This document shows, piece after piece, positions 8,204-16,604 of a stretch of DNA of 23,709 nucleotides (position 1 is its first letter; every line of letters starts with the position of its first letter). Source of the stretch: an uncultured Dorea sp. Its GTDB lineage: Bacteria; Bacillota; Clostridia; Lachnospirales; Lachnospiraceae. The DNA is taken from NCBI GenBank assembly GCA_910588745.1, contig CAJURK010000046.1, positions 1 to 23,709 of the forward strand, given 5' to 3'. The position numbers were made by a program, and so were the translations under genes. The notes below the pieces were generated by a model. The model was not told the origin of the DNA and did no database searches. It was given only the letters and a program-made list of their open reading frames with translations.

Positions 8204-10349
8204 CTTCCACATCTCCTTCATCTGCCATCTCAAAATCTATGGTTCTCGTCAGAGAATCCGCGCCTATAACTCTCACATACACCGTCTGGCCAAGCTTATA
8301 ACTCCTTCCTGTATGGACGCCCGCCATCTCATACCGGTCTTCGTGATAATCATAATGGTCATCCTGCATATTCGCCACATGCACCATACCTTCGATTGTG
8401 TTCGGAAGTTCTACGTAAATACCCCACGTAGAAATCCCGGAAATCACTCCTTCATATACTTTGCCGATCCGGCGGGACATATATTCCGCCTTCTTCAGCT
8501 TAATCGTCTCCCGTTCAGCCTCTTCAGCCCTGCGCTCTGTATCGCTGGCCTGTTTCGTCACATCCGTCAGAATCTTCTGATAATGCTGTATCTTCTCTTC
8601 ATTCATCCTTCCTCTCAGATGATCCTTAATGATACGGTGAATCTGTAAATCCGGATACCGTCTGATGGGAGAGGTAAAATGGGTATAATACTTTGCCGCC
8701 AGACCAAAATGTCCCGCATTGTCCGGCGCATACTGCGCCCGCCTCATGGAACGCAGCGCAAGCCTGCTGATCAATGTTTCCTGGGGCGTTCCCCCGATTT
8801 TTGCCAAGAGCTTTTGTATCTCTCCCGGCCGCACCTCGTCTCCCCCCAGATGCATAGAATATCCGAAATTTTGGATAAAGGTCGCCAGTTTCTTTAACTT
8901 ATCCTCGTCAGGCGACTCGTGAACGCGGTAAACAAAGGGCATTTCCAGCCAATAGTATTCCTCCGCCACCGTTTCATTGGCAAGAAGCATAAAATCCTCT
9001 ATGATTTTTGTCGCTACATTCCGGTCGTAAGCCTTGATTTCCAAAGGCGTACCCTCTTCATCCAACACCAGCTTGCTTTCTGGAAAATCAAAATCAATGG
9101 AACCCCGTTTCTGTCTCCGCTTCCTTAAAATCCCTGACAGTTCCTCCATCATCTCAAAACTGGGAACCAGTTTCTCATATCGGCGGATTTCTTCCTCGTC
9201 CTTATCCGCCAGAATCTTCTTCACACTGGTATAGGACATCCGCTCGTCTACCCGGATAACCGTCTCGCAGATCTCATGCTCTATAACAGTTCCTTTCCGG
9301 TCCACCGTCATAATACAGCTCAAAGCCAATCGGTCCTCGCCCGCATTCAGGGAACAGATTCCATTGGACAGCTTATGGGGAAGCATCGGGATTACCCGGT
9401 CGGCTAAGTATACGCTGGTTCCCCGCTCAAGGGCTTCCCGGTCAAGAGCGCTCCGCTCCTGCACATAATTCGTCACATCTGCAATATGCACGCCCAGTAT
9501 ATACCCGCTTCCATCCTCTGTTCTGGTAATGGAAATGGCGTCGTCCAAATCCTTGGCGTCTTCCCCGTCAATGGTGACCATCATCCAATCGCGGATATCC
9601 TTCCGCCCCTTCCTGTCAGCTTCGCTGACAAAGTCCGGCGTCCTCTCCGCCTGGTTCATCACACGCTCCGGAAATTCCGTCGGCAGATCAAAGTCCTTTA
9701 TAATAGAAAGAATATCCACTCCCGGGTCATTTACATGCCCTAAAATCTCCACAATCCGGCCTTCCGGTTTATCCCTGTCCGTTCCGTAGGACATAAGCTC
9801 CGCCACAACCTTGTGTCCGTCCACCGCCCCTTTTGCCCGTTCCGCCGGAATAAAAATATCCTGCAGGATTCTCTGATTATCCGGAAGCACAAAACCGTAG
9901 CTTTTATTTCCCCGACACTGATACAGCCCCACTACCTTTGTAATTCCATGGGACACTACCCGCATAATCGTTCCTTCCCTGCGTTTTCCCGAGGTAATCC
10001 CGGTGATCGCAACCTCAACCGTATCTCCCTGAAACGCGCCGTTCACCGCCTCTTCCGGAATAAAGATATCTTCTTTCTCCCCCTCTGCCGATACGAATCC
10101 AAATCCCTTTGGATGAGCCTGGTAAACCCCTGTCAGCACAACAGACTCGCCTTTCCTATACTTACCCTTTTTCGTCAAACAAATCTTACCTTCCGCCTCA
10201 AGCATATCCAGTATGCTTTTCAGCTCGCCCCTATGCTCCTTAGGAACCTGCAGCAAAACGGCAAGTTCCTTAAGTTTCATCGGCACATACAGATCGTCGC
10301 ACATAAATTCATAAATGATCTTCTTTCGTTTTTCAAATGTATCATCCAT
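8190..10349 (-). CDS. rnr: Ribonuclease R
   Basis: A 719-residue processive 3'-5' exoribonuclease that degrades structured RNA, including non-stop mRNAs freed by tmRNA. Domains in order are an N-terminal winged-helix (residues 1-65), two cold-shock OB folds (GFGFVSAEGEKEDIFIP and SYGFVLPDNQRILQDIFIP), and the RNB catalytic domain with DGEDAKDLDDAISI, whose aspartates bind Mg2+. HFTSPIRRYPDLQIHR follows, and the C-terminal S1 domain is near YEGVISGISTWGIYVEL. ATG 10349 follows AAGGAG by eight bases. secG-rnr-smpB is a conserved gene order in Firmicutes. A hairpin terminator lies between secG and rnr. Confidence 0.97.
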   Translation of the reverse strand: MDDTFEKRKKIIYEFMCDDLYVPMKLKELAVLLQVPKEHRGELKSILDMLEAEGKICLTKKGKYRKGESVVLTGVYQAHPKGFGFVSAEGEKEDIFIPEEAVNGAFQGDTVEVAITGITSGKRREGTIMRVVSHGITKVVGLYQCRGNKSYGFVLPDNQRILQDIFIPAERAKGAVDGHKVVAELMSYGTDRDKPEGRIVEILGHVNDPGVDILSIIKDFDLPTEFPERVMNQAERTPDFVSEADRKGRKDIRDWMMVTIDGEDAKDLDDAISITRTEDGSGYILGVHIADVTNYVQERSALDREALERGTSVYLADRVIPMLPHKLSNGICSLNAGEDRLALSCIMTVDRKGTVIEHEICETVIRVDERMSYTSVKKILADKDEEEIRRYEKLVPSFEMMEELSGILRKRRQKRGSIDFDFPESKLVLDEEGTPLEIKAYDRNVATKIIEDFMLLANETVAEEYYWLEMPFVYRVHESPDEDKLKKLATFIQNFGYSMHLGGDEVRPGEIQKLLAKIGGTPQETLISRLALRSMRRAQYAPDNAGHFGLAAKYYTHFTSPIRRYPDLQIHRIIKDHLRGRMNEEKIQHYQKILTDVTKQASDTERRAEEAERETIKLKKAEYMSRRIGKVYEGVISGISTWGIYVELPNTIEGMVHVANMQDDHYDYHEDRYEMAGVHTGRSYKLGQTVYVRVIGADSLTRTIDFEMADEGDVEDGEE

Positions 10350-10444
10350 CCTGCCGTCTCCTTTTCCTAAAAATTTCAATATGCGTTTACAGGCTCGAAG
10401 GCTCCCATCCCTACAGCTAGAACTATCTCTGCTATAAAGTGAAA

Positions 10445-10469
10445 GGACACCCTTATTACAAGAGTGTCC
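10445..10469 (-). terminator. Hairpin between secG and rnr, possible (leaky) terminator
   Basis: GGACACCCTT (10445-10454) and AAGAGTGTCC (10460-10469) form a 10-bp stem with one G-U pair and a 5-nt loop. On the minus strand it is followed by TTTCACTTT, a weak U-tract. It could reduce read-through from secG into rnr-smpB. Confidence 0.6.
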
Positions 10470-10492
10470 CCATCATCTTCCAAATCATTCTC

Positions 10493-10735
10493 TTATGCAA
10501 ACACTTTCAAGTTCAACGCCAGAGCAAGCACAAGAAAAAGCACTGCCAGCACTCTGGTTACCTTCACCAGCGTCCCTTCCATAGAACGGCTCTTGTTCTG
10601 GCTCCAGAAAGAATCTCCCATACCGCCGATTGTTCCAAGTCCTGCGGATTTCCCTTCCTGCAGTAAAACTATTATTGTCAACGCGATACAATCTAATGCA
10701 AAAACTACCATCAATACCATCTTCAACACTTCCAC
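10493..10735 (-). CDS. secG: Preprotein translocase subunit SecG
   Basis: An 80-residue membrane protein with two hydrophobic helices (about residues 4-23 and 60-78) joined by the SecG-type loop LLQEGKSAGLGTIGG and a FWSQNKSRSMEGTL stretch. SecG stimulates SecYE-mediated protein export. Translation starts at GTG (10733-10735) with AGGAGG eight bases upstream. It lies 67 bp downstream of eno and heads the secG-rnr-smpB order. Confidence 0.95.
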   Translation of the reverse strand: MEVLKMVLMVVFALDCIALTIIVLLQEGKSAGLGTIGGMGDSFWSQNKSRSMEGTLVKVTRVLAVLFLVLALALNLKVFA

Positions 10736-10802
10736 GATTCACACCTCCTGCGGATTAAACATTTTTATTCTACCACAGGCGTCTTCAGATAGCAAGTAAA
10801 TT

Positions 10803-12110
10803 CTATGGGTTGTTTGCGAAAGGATTTTCATATATCGCCGCTCTTCCAAGCTTCTCTTCAATCCGCAGAAGCCGATTGTATTTCTCCACCCGTTCTGACC
10901 GACATGGAGCGCCCGTCTTAATCTGCCCGGTATGAAACGCGGCTGCAATATCTGCAATCATAGTATCCGCCGTTTCTCCGGAACGATGGGATACGACGGC
11001 CCGGTATCCGGCTGTTTTCGCCATTTCGATTGCTTCAAAAGCCTCGCTTAAGGTTCCGATTTGGTTCACTTTTACCAAAATCGCATTAGCAACGCCTTTT
11101 TCGATTCCCTTTTTTAGCCGCTTTGTATTCGTTACAAATAAATCGTCCCCCACAAGCTGGATGTCCTGTCCCAGCCTGGTCGTCAGAAGCTCCCAGCCGT
11201 CCCAGTCCTCTTCATCCAAGGGATCTTCGATGGAAACAATCGGGAATTTTTCTGCCAATTCCTCATAGTATTCAATCAATTCTTCTGCCGAGCGGACAAT
11301 CCGGCGGCCATGCATCTTGCCTTCCCCTTCAAATACATATTTCTTCAACTGCCCGTCATATAGTTCTGACGCCGCCACATCCAGCGCTATTACAACGTCC
11401 TTTCCCGGCTCGTAACCTGCCATTTTCACTGCTTCCACAATGAACTGCAGGACTGATTCCGCATCGGGAAGATCAGGCGCAAATCCCCCCTCGTCTCCCA
11501 CCGCCGTACTGAACCCTTTGCTTTTTAGGCGTTCCTTAAGGGCATGATAAACCTCTGCGCACATGCGCAGCCCTTCTTTGAAGCAGCAGGCTCCCGCCGG
11601 CATAATCATAAATTCCTGAATGTCAATGGTATTATCCGCATGTCTTCCGCCATTCATGATATTCATCATGGGAACCGGCATCCGCCTGACGCTTACGCCG
11701 CCCAGATAGGCGTACAGCGGAAGTTTCAGCGCCGCCGCCGCTGCTCTTGCAGCCGCCATAGAAACCCCGAGGATTGCGTTGGCTCCCAGATTTTCTTTAT
11801 TTGCGCTTCCATCCAGCCGAATCAGCACATCATCCAGCGCCCGCTGCCCGAACACGTTCATTCCGATAATTTCCGGAGCAATTTTTGCGTTTACATGGTC
11901 GGCCGCCATCTCTACTCCCAGTCCGTTGTATCGTTTATCCCTGTCCCTAAGTTCCACCGCTTCAAACTTTCCGGTGGACGCTCCCGACGGAACGCTTGCC
12001 CGTCCGGTGAACTTTTCTCCTGCCAGTACCTCTACTTCTATCGTTGGATTCCCTCGGGAATCAAGAATTTCTCTCGCGTATACATCTGTAATCGGCATAA
12101 ATCCATACAT
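10803..12110 (-). CDS. eno: Enolase (phosphopyruvate hydratase)
   Basis: 435 residues, full length. Enolase converts 2-phosphoglycerate to phosphoenolpyruvate in glycolysis. Seen: ITDVYAREILDSRGNPTIEVEV, SVPSGASTGKFEAVELRD, MNIMNGGRHADNTIDIQEF, the active-site VGDEGGFAPDL, metal ligands in SIEDPLDEEDWDGW and LVGDDLFVTN, the catalytic lysine in ILVKVNQIGTL, and SHRSGETAD. The usual C-terminal ETED is changed to ETAD. I chose ATG 12110: GGAGG lies ten bases upstream and the product starts MYGFMPITDV. An in-frame start at 12164 would add MKKRFLAIIPPVKGGIIF but has no ribosome site. The ribosome site is locked in a hairpin, described separately. Confidence 0.97.
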   Translation of the reverse strand: MYGFMPITDVYAREILDSRGNPTIEVEVLAGEKFTGRASVPSGASTGKFEAVELRDRDKRYNGLGVEMAADHVNAKIAPEIIGMNVFGQRALDDVLIRLDGSANKENLGANAILGVSMAAARAAAAALKLPLYAYLGGVSVRRMPVPMMNIMNGGRHADNTIDIQEFMIMPAGACCFKEGLRMCAEVYHALKERLKSKGFSTAVGDEGGFAPDLPDAESVLQFIVEAVKMAGYEPGKDVVIALDVAASELYDGQLKKYVFEGEGKMHGRRIVRSAEELIEYYEELAEKFPIVSIEDPLDEEDWDGWELLTTRLGQDIQLVGDDLFVTNTKRLKKGIEKGVANAILVKVNQIGTLSEAFEAIEMAKTAGYRAVVSHRSGETADTMIADIAAAFHTGQIKTGAPCRSERVEKYNRLLRIEEKLGRAAIYENPFANNP

Positions 12111-12113
12111 AAA

Positions 12114-12144
12114 AATAATACCTCCCTTTACAGGAGGTATTATT
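12114..12144 (-). promoter_or_regulatory. Perfect hairpin containing the enolase ribosome site
   Basis: In the mRNA sense, AATAATACCTCC, a 7-nt loop TGTAAAG and GGAGGTATTATT form a perfect 12-bp stem. The 3' arm contains the GGGAGG Shine-Dalgarno sequence. TTT and the eno ATG follow directly, so the element looks both like a terminator and like a translation switch. It lies in the glmM-eno gap. Confidence 0.8.
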
Positions 12145-12223
12145 GCCAAAAACCGTTTCTTCATGCTATCAGCAGACCCAGTTCAACTGGAAAATGTTAC
12201 TGTCTGCGCGCCGGGCGCATATT

Positions 12224-13567
12224 CTATTCAATAACAAGCCCTTCCTCACGGATCACCGCAATCACCTGATCCACGTATTTCCTGCAGAGTTCATCCGTAA
12301 CCGCCTCCACCATTACGCGGATTAACGGCTCGGTGCCGCTCTCTCTTACCAGTATGCGGCCGTCCTCGCCAAGCTCTTCTGCCACAGCGTTCACAGCCGC
12401 GTTGACAGCCGCGTTCTCTCTTGCCGTCTTTTTATCCACGACACGTACATTTTTCAGAAGCTGCGGATAGATCTTCACCGGCTCGGTAAGCTTTCCAAGG
12501 CTCATCTTCTTCTCCAGCATAACCTCCATGATCATCAGGGAAGTCAAGATCCCGTCGCCGGTAGTCGCATGTTTACTAAAAATAATATGCCCGGACTGCT
12601 CTCCGCCGAGAGAATAATTATTCTTTACCATATTCTCATATACATATTTATCCCCGACAGCCGTTTTCTCATACCGAAGTCCCGCCTTATCGCATGCCTT
12701 ATAGAGGCCAAGATTGGACATAATCGTCGTGACAATGGTATCTTGGTTCAGACGGCCGGTCTCTTTTAAATATTTGCCGCAGATATAAAGAATCAAATCT
12801 CCGTCTATCACACTGCCGTTCTCGTCCACAGCAATACACCGGTCTGCGTCGCCGTCATAAGCGAAGCCCACGTCCAACTGTTTCTCTTTTACAAACTCCT
12901 GCAGTACCTCAATGTGGGTAGAACCGCAGTTCGTATTGATATTGGTTCCGTCCGGCTCGTTGTTAATCACATACGTCTTCGCGCCCAACGCGTCAAATAC
13001 ACTCTTTGCAATCATAAACGCGCTGCCGTTAGAGCAGTCCAGTCCTACGCGCTTGCCTTCAAAAGAGCGGGTCGCCAGTGAAATCAGATAACCGATATAC
13101 CGATTTCTGCCGGCCGAGTAATCCGTAGTGCGGCCGATCTTATCCTTCTTTGCCAACGGAAGTTCCGGGATCTTCCCGTCAATATAATCTTCAATCTTTT
13201 CTTCCACTTCCGCTTCCATCTTATGTCCCTTGCCGTTGATAATCTTTATCCCATTATCATAGAAAGGATTATGGCTTGCGGAAATCATAATACCGCAGTC
13301 AAACTCTTCTGTCCTTGTCACATAGGATACGCTGGGCGTGGTAGTCACGTGAAGCAGACACACGTCCGCTCCCGAAGCGGTCAGCCCCGCCACCAGCGAG
13401 TATTCAAACATGTAGCTGCTGCGCCTGGTATCTTTGCCGATTACGACTCTCGCCCTGTGTTCCTGTCCGTAATACCAGCCCAGATACCGCCCCACCTTGA
13501 ACGCATGCTCCACTGTCAGTACTTCATTCGCCTCTCCGCGAAATCCATCTGTTCCGAAATATTTCAT
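12224..13567 (-). CDS. glmM: Phosphoglucosamine mutase
   Basis: 447 residues. GlmM interconverts glucosamine-6-phosphate and glucosamine-1-phosphate for UDP-GlcNAc and peptidoglycan synthesis. It starts with the family signature MKYFGTDGFRGEAN. The phosphorylated catalytic serine is Ser98 in MISASHNPFYDNGIK, the Mg2+ loop is AYDGDADRC, the sugar-binding loop is LGGEQSGHII, and the phosphate-binding loop is VRESGTEPLIRVM. I chose ATG 13567, with AAAGGAG 11 bases upstream; an earlier in-frame start at 13633 overlaps the promoter -35. It has its own promoter and is followed by the enolase hairpin. Confidence 0.97.
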   Translation of the reverse strand: MKYFGTDGFRGEANEVLTVEHAFKVGRYLGWYYGQEHRARVVIGKDTRRSSYMFEYSLVAGLTASGADVCLLHVTTTPSVSYVTRTEEFDCGIMISASHNPFYDNGIKIINGKGHKMEAEVEEKIEDYIDGKIPELPLAKKDKIGRTTDYSAGRNRYIGYLISLATRSFEGKRVGLDCSNGSAFMIAKSVFDALGAKTYVINNEPDGTNINTNCGSTHIEVLQEFVKEKQLDVGFAYDGDADRCIAVDENGSVIDGDLILYICGKYLKETGRLNQDTIVTTIMSNLGLYKACDKAGLRYEKTAVGDKYVYENMVKNNYSLGGEQSGHIIFSKHATTGDGILTSLMIMEVMLEKKMSLGKLTEPVKIYPQLLKNVRVVDKKTARENAAVNAAVNAVAEELGEDGRILVRESGTEPLIRVMVEAVTDELCRKYVDQVIAVIREEGLVIE

Positions 13568-13604
13568 AGTCAAAAGTTCTCCTTTTATAAGAATCATCTT
13601 TTCT

Positions 13605-13633
13605 ATTGTATCGCGTTTGTCTGAATTATACAA
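13605..13633 (-). promoter_or_regulatory. Probable sigma-A promoter of glmM
   Basis: On the minus strand, TTGTAT (13633-13628) and TACAAT (13610-13605) are separated by 17 bp, about 37 bp before the glmM ATG. Both boxes are near consensus and the spacing is ideal. Confidence 0.6.
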
Positions 13634-13663
13634 CTATTACTTACAATCCCGCCAGCCATAACC

Positions 13664-15118
13664 CTATCTGTGCAGCCAAGTGCTGCGCGAAAACAGAATC
13701 AGTATCGGAAAGATCTCCAGCCGTCCCGCCAGCATATCGACAATTAAAATCACCTTAGAAAGCGGACCGTAAGCCGCAAAATTGCAGGTCGGCCCCACCG
13801 CGTCAAACCCCGGCCCAATATTGTTAAAGCAGGCAAATACCGCCGATATATTTGTAGTAATCGAAAATCCGTCCAACGATATCAGGATAAAGCTAAGCAG
13901 AATAATCACAACATACGCGGCCAGATACGCGTTTGTATTCTCCAGAACCTTTTCATCTACCATCTGCCCGTTATTCCGGACAATCTGCACTTTCTGCGGA
14001 TGCAGCACTTTGCGGATATTTCGGCGCAGACTCTTGAGCAGAAGCAGCGCGCGTCCGCATTTTAATCCTCCTCCGGTGCTTCCCGCGCATGCCCCGATTA
14101 CCATCAGGGATAGCAAAATCGCCTTGGAAAAGCTCGGCCACAGATCAAAATCGGTTGTAGCAAAGCCGGTTGTAGTCATAATACTAGCCACCTGGAACGC
14201 CGCATGGCGGACTGTTTCGCCAAACGTACCGTAATAGTCTTTCAGATTCCAGACGATCAGCGCAATGCTCCCCAGTACGACCCCCGCGTACATCCTCAGT
14301 TCCTCGTCACGGAACACATTTTTGAAATTCCTCATTAACAGCAAGTAATAGCAGCTAAAATTCACGCCGAACAGCAGCATAAACACAGTGCATACATTCT
14401 GCAGATAAGGGCTGTAACCGGCAATGCTGTCGTTGCGGATACCGAAGCCTCCGGTTCCCGCCGTACCAAACGCCGTACACACCGCGTCAAAGACCGGCAT
14501 TTTCCCAATTAATAAAAAGATAATATTAAAAATCGTCAGAAGCACATACATCAAATATAATATCTTCGCCGTATCTTTCATCTTCGGCACAAGCTTGCCT
14601 ACATTCGGTCCCGGGCTTTCCGCTCTCAAAATATGCATCGTGTATCCGCTTCCCCGCCCTCCCGCCGGTATAATCGCAAGAAGAAACACCAGGACTCCCA
14701 TCCCTCCCAGCCAATGGCTGAAACTCCTCCAGTACAAAAGTCCTTTTGACATGCTCTCTACCTCCGGCAGAATGGACGCCCCGGTAGTCGTAAAGCCGGA
14801 TACGATCTCGAACAACGCGTCCAAATACCCCGGAATTTCCCCGGACAAAAAAAACGGCAGGCAGCCCAGAAGCCCCAGTACAATCCAGCTAATTCCGACG
14901 CAGACCAGCCCTTCCTTTGCATAAAATCTGCTTTTTGTGCCTCTGCTGAACAAATACAATACAATCACCGCCGCACAGATAGCCAACAGGCTCCACAAAA
15001 ATGCCTGGAACGCCTGAATTTCACCGTTTACAAAGGAAATCACTGCCGCAGGTATCATAAAGACGCCTTCAACAGCTAATATCTGGGCGAGAAAACGCCC
15101 AATCATCTTATAATTCAT
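13664..15118 (-). CDS. trkH: TrkH-type potassium uptake membrane subunit
   Basis: 484 residues with the four-fold M1-P-M2 architecture of the Trk/Ktr/HKT superfamily. The four pore loops are recognisable: VSGFTTTGASIL, FGTAGTGGFGI, SIMTTTGFATTDF and FNNIGPGFDAVG, each carrying the filter glycine. It conducts K+ and is gated by the cytosolic TrkA ring. I chose ATG 15118 (MNYKMIGRF), with GAGGAG eight bases upstream. It starts 16 bp after trkA ends, so the two are co-transcribed. The C-terminal GRLEIFPILILFSRSTW is typical. Confidence 0.95.
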   Translation of the reverse strand: MNYKMIGRFLAQILAVEGVFMIPAAVISFVNGEIQAFQAFLWSLLAICAAVIVLYLFSRGTKSRFYAKEGLVCVGISWIVLGLLGCLPFFLSGEIPGYLDALFEIVSGFTTTGASILPEVESMSKGLLYWRSFSHWLGGMGVLVFLLAIIPAGGRGSGYTMHILRAESPGPNVGKLVPKMKDTAKILYLMYVLLTIFNIIFLLIGKMPVFDAVCTAFGTAGTGGFGIRNDSIAGYSPYLQNVCTVFMLLFGVNFSCYYLLLMRNFKNVFRDEELRMYAGVVLGSIALIVWNLKDYYGTFGETVRHAAFQVASIMTTTGFATTDFDLWPSFSKAILLSLMVIGACAGSTGGGLKCGRALLLLKSLRRNIRKVLHPQKVQIVRNNGQMVDEKVLENTNAYLAAYVVIILLSFILISLDGFSITTNISAVFACFNNIGPGFDAVGPTCNFAAYGPLSKVILIVDMLAGRLEIFPILILFSRSTWLHR

Positions 15119-15134
15119 ACCAGCGTCTCCTCGT

Positions 15135-16493
15135 TTATTCAAAGATATCATTTAACTGATAGATCACTTCTTCCCTGGTGGATACCACAATCACCGTATC
15201 CCCCGCGTCAAAGCAGGACTCGCCGTCAGGAACCTCTGTCCTGGCCTTGTGTGAAATGCCCGCAATCAGCACATTCCGCTTAACCTGCACATCTTTAAGC
15301 GGAACGCCGCAGTATCTGGTGGTCGGTTCCACAAGGAACTCCAGCGCTTCAGCATGTCCGTCCGCAATCCCATGCACCGTAATCGCCGCACCCGTCTGGT
15401 TGTGCATCGCGCGCACGTACCGGACAATCGCGTTGGTACATAATTCTTTGGGACTAATAATACTTCCCAGCGGAAGGTTTTCTATGATCTGCGCATGTTC
15501 CAAATGCGCGATTTTCGTAATCATCTGGGGTACTCCGCAGCTATTTCCATATAAGGAAATGATGATATTCTGCTCGTCCATGCCGGTCATGGTAATCAAT
15601 GCATCGCATTCCTCAATTCCTTCGCTCTCCAAAAGGATTTGGCTGCTGGCATCTCCATGAACCACACAAGCCGCCGGCAATTTGGCCGTAAGCTCTAAGC
15701 ATCTTTCATAATTCTGCTCAATAATCTGCACCTTAATCCCGTTTCTCAAAAGCTGATGCGCCAGGTAAAAGGTAATTCTTCCTCCTCCGCAAATCATCAC
15801 ACGTCTTACCTTATGGGTAATGATGCCTAAATTCTTAAGAAGGATCGTCATATTATCGGTTGGCGCGGTGACAAAGATTCGGTCTCCCTCCCGAAGGGTA
15901 AAATTACCATCCGGCGCGATTGCCTGCCCCTTCCTTAGGACGATGCAGACCAGCACCTTGCAGCCCGCAATGGTATTTAAATCATTTAACGCCACGTCCT
16001 TTAGCTTGCTCTCGCCGTTAATCCGAAGTTCCACAATCTCAACCCGCCCTTTCGCAAAGGTATCTCTCTTGAGAAATCCCGGATATTTCAATAAATGCTC
16101 AATCTCAATCGCCGCCTGCTTCTCAGGATTTACTGCCAGCGACAATCCGAATCTTCCCCGCATCCTGTAAATCTGCTCCGAGTATTCCGGATTGCGGATT
16201 CTGGCAATCGTATGGATCTTCGCATTCATGCTGTGCGCCGTCAGGCAGCTTAAAAGATTAATCTCATCCGCGCTGGTTGCCGCAATCATCAAGTCCGCGT
16301 CTTTTACCCCCGCCTGGTTCAGTATATCCATGGACGCGCAGTTTCCCCGGATTGCCATTACATCATAGCGTTCTATGCTGCTCTCCAATACATTCTGTTT
16401 GGAATCAATCAGTGTGATATCGTACCCAGCCGCACCGAGTTCCCGGGTCAGGAAGGCTCCGACCTTACCGTCCCCTGCAATCAGTATCTTCAT
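15135..16493 (-). CDS. trkA: Trk system potassium transporter regulatory subunit TrkA
   Basis: 452 residues with two tandem RCK modules, the TrkA rather than the single-module KtrA layout. The first Rossmann fold begins MKILIAGDGKVGAFL and the second RRVMICGGGRITFYLAHQL. Each is followed by an RCK_C domain (KDVALNDLNTIAGCKVL and CGVPLKDVQVKRNVLI). It binds NAD(H)/ATP and gates TrkH. I chose ATG 16493 because it gives the standard N-terminus and has GGAGG five bases upstream; an in-frame start at 16547 is unsupported. A promoter with a perfect TATAAT lies upstream. Confidence 0.95.
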   Translation of the reverse strand: MKILIAGDGKVGAFLTRELGAAGYDITLIDSKQNVLESSIERYDVMAIRGNCASMDILNQAGVKDADLMIAATSADEINLLSCLTAHSMNAKIHTIARIRNPEYSEQIYRMRGRFGLSLAVNPEKQAAIEIEHLLKYPGFLKRDTFAKGRVEIVELRINGESKLKDVALNDLNTIAGCKVLVCIVLRKGQAIAPDGNFTLREGDRIFVTAPTDNMTILLKNLGIITHKVRRVMICGGGRITFYLAHQLLRNGIKVQIIEQNYERCLELTAKLPAACVVHGDASSQILLESEGIEECDALITMTGMDEQNIIISLYGNSCGVPQMITKIAHLEHAQIIENLPLGSIISPKELCTNAIVRYVRAMHNQTGAAITVHGIADGHAEALEFLVEPTTRYCGVPLKDVQVKRNVLIAGISHKARTEVPDGESCFDAGDTVIVVSTREEVIYQLNDIFE

Positions 16494-16570
16494 TTCACCC
16501 TCCGTAAACATCGTATTGCATACGTTCTCTACCGCATTATTTTTCATTCGCCTTTACGGCTCTGCTTCCT

Positions 16571-16598
16571 ATTATAACAGCAGCCGTTGGAAAGGCAA
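16571..16598 (-). promoter_or_regulatory. Probable sigma-A promoter of trkA-trkH
   Basis: On the minus strand, TTGCCT (16598-16593) and TATAAT (16576-16571) are separated by 16 bp, about 78 bp before the trkA ATG. The -35 box overlaps nothing; the CPBP gene ends just upstream at 16605. Confidence 0.65.
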
Positions 16599-16604
16599 TA
16601 TATT

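Noticed and set aside
9813..10370. 185-codon plus-strand ORF opposite RNase R
   Set aside because: It lies entirely antisense to the N-terminal domains of RNase R and shows no protein features.
12164..12164. Upstream in-frame start for enolase at 12164
   Set aside because: There is no ribosome site, and the extra 18 residues are not part of enolase. The start at 12110 has GGAGG and the conserved N-terminus.
11544..12269. 241-codon plus-strand ORF opposite enolase
   Set aside because: It is antisense to a clear full-length enolase and has no ribosome site or family resemblance; it is a shadow frame.
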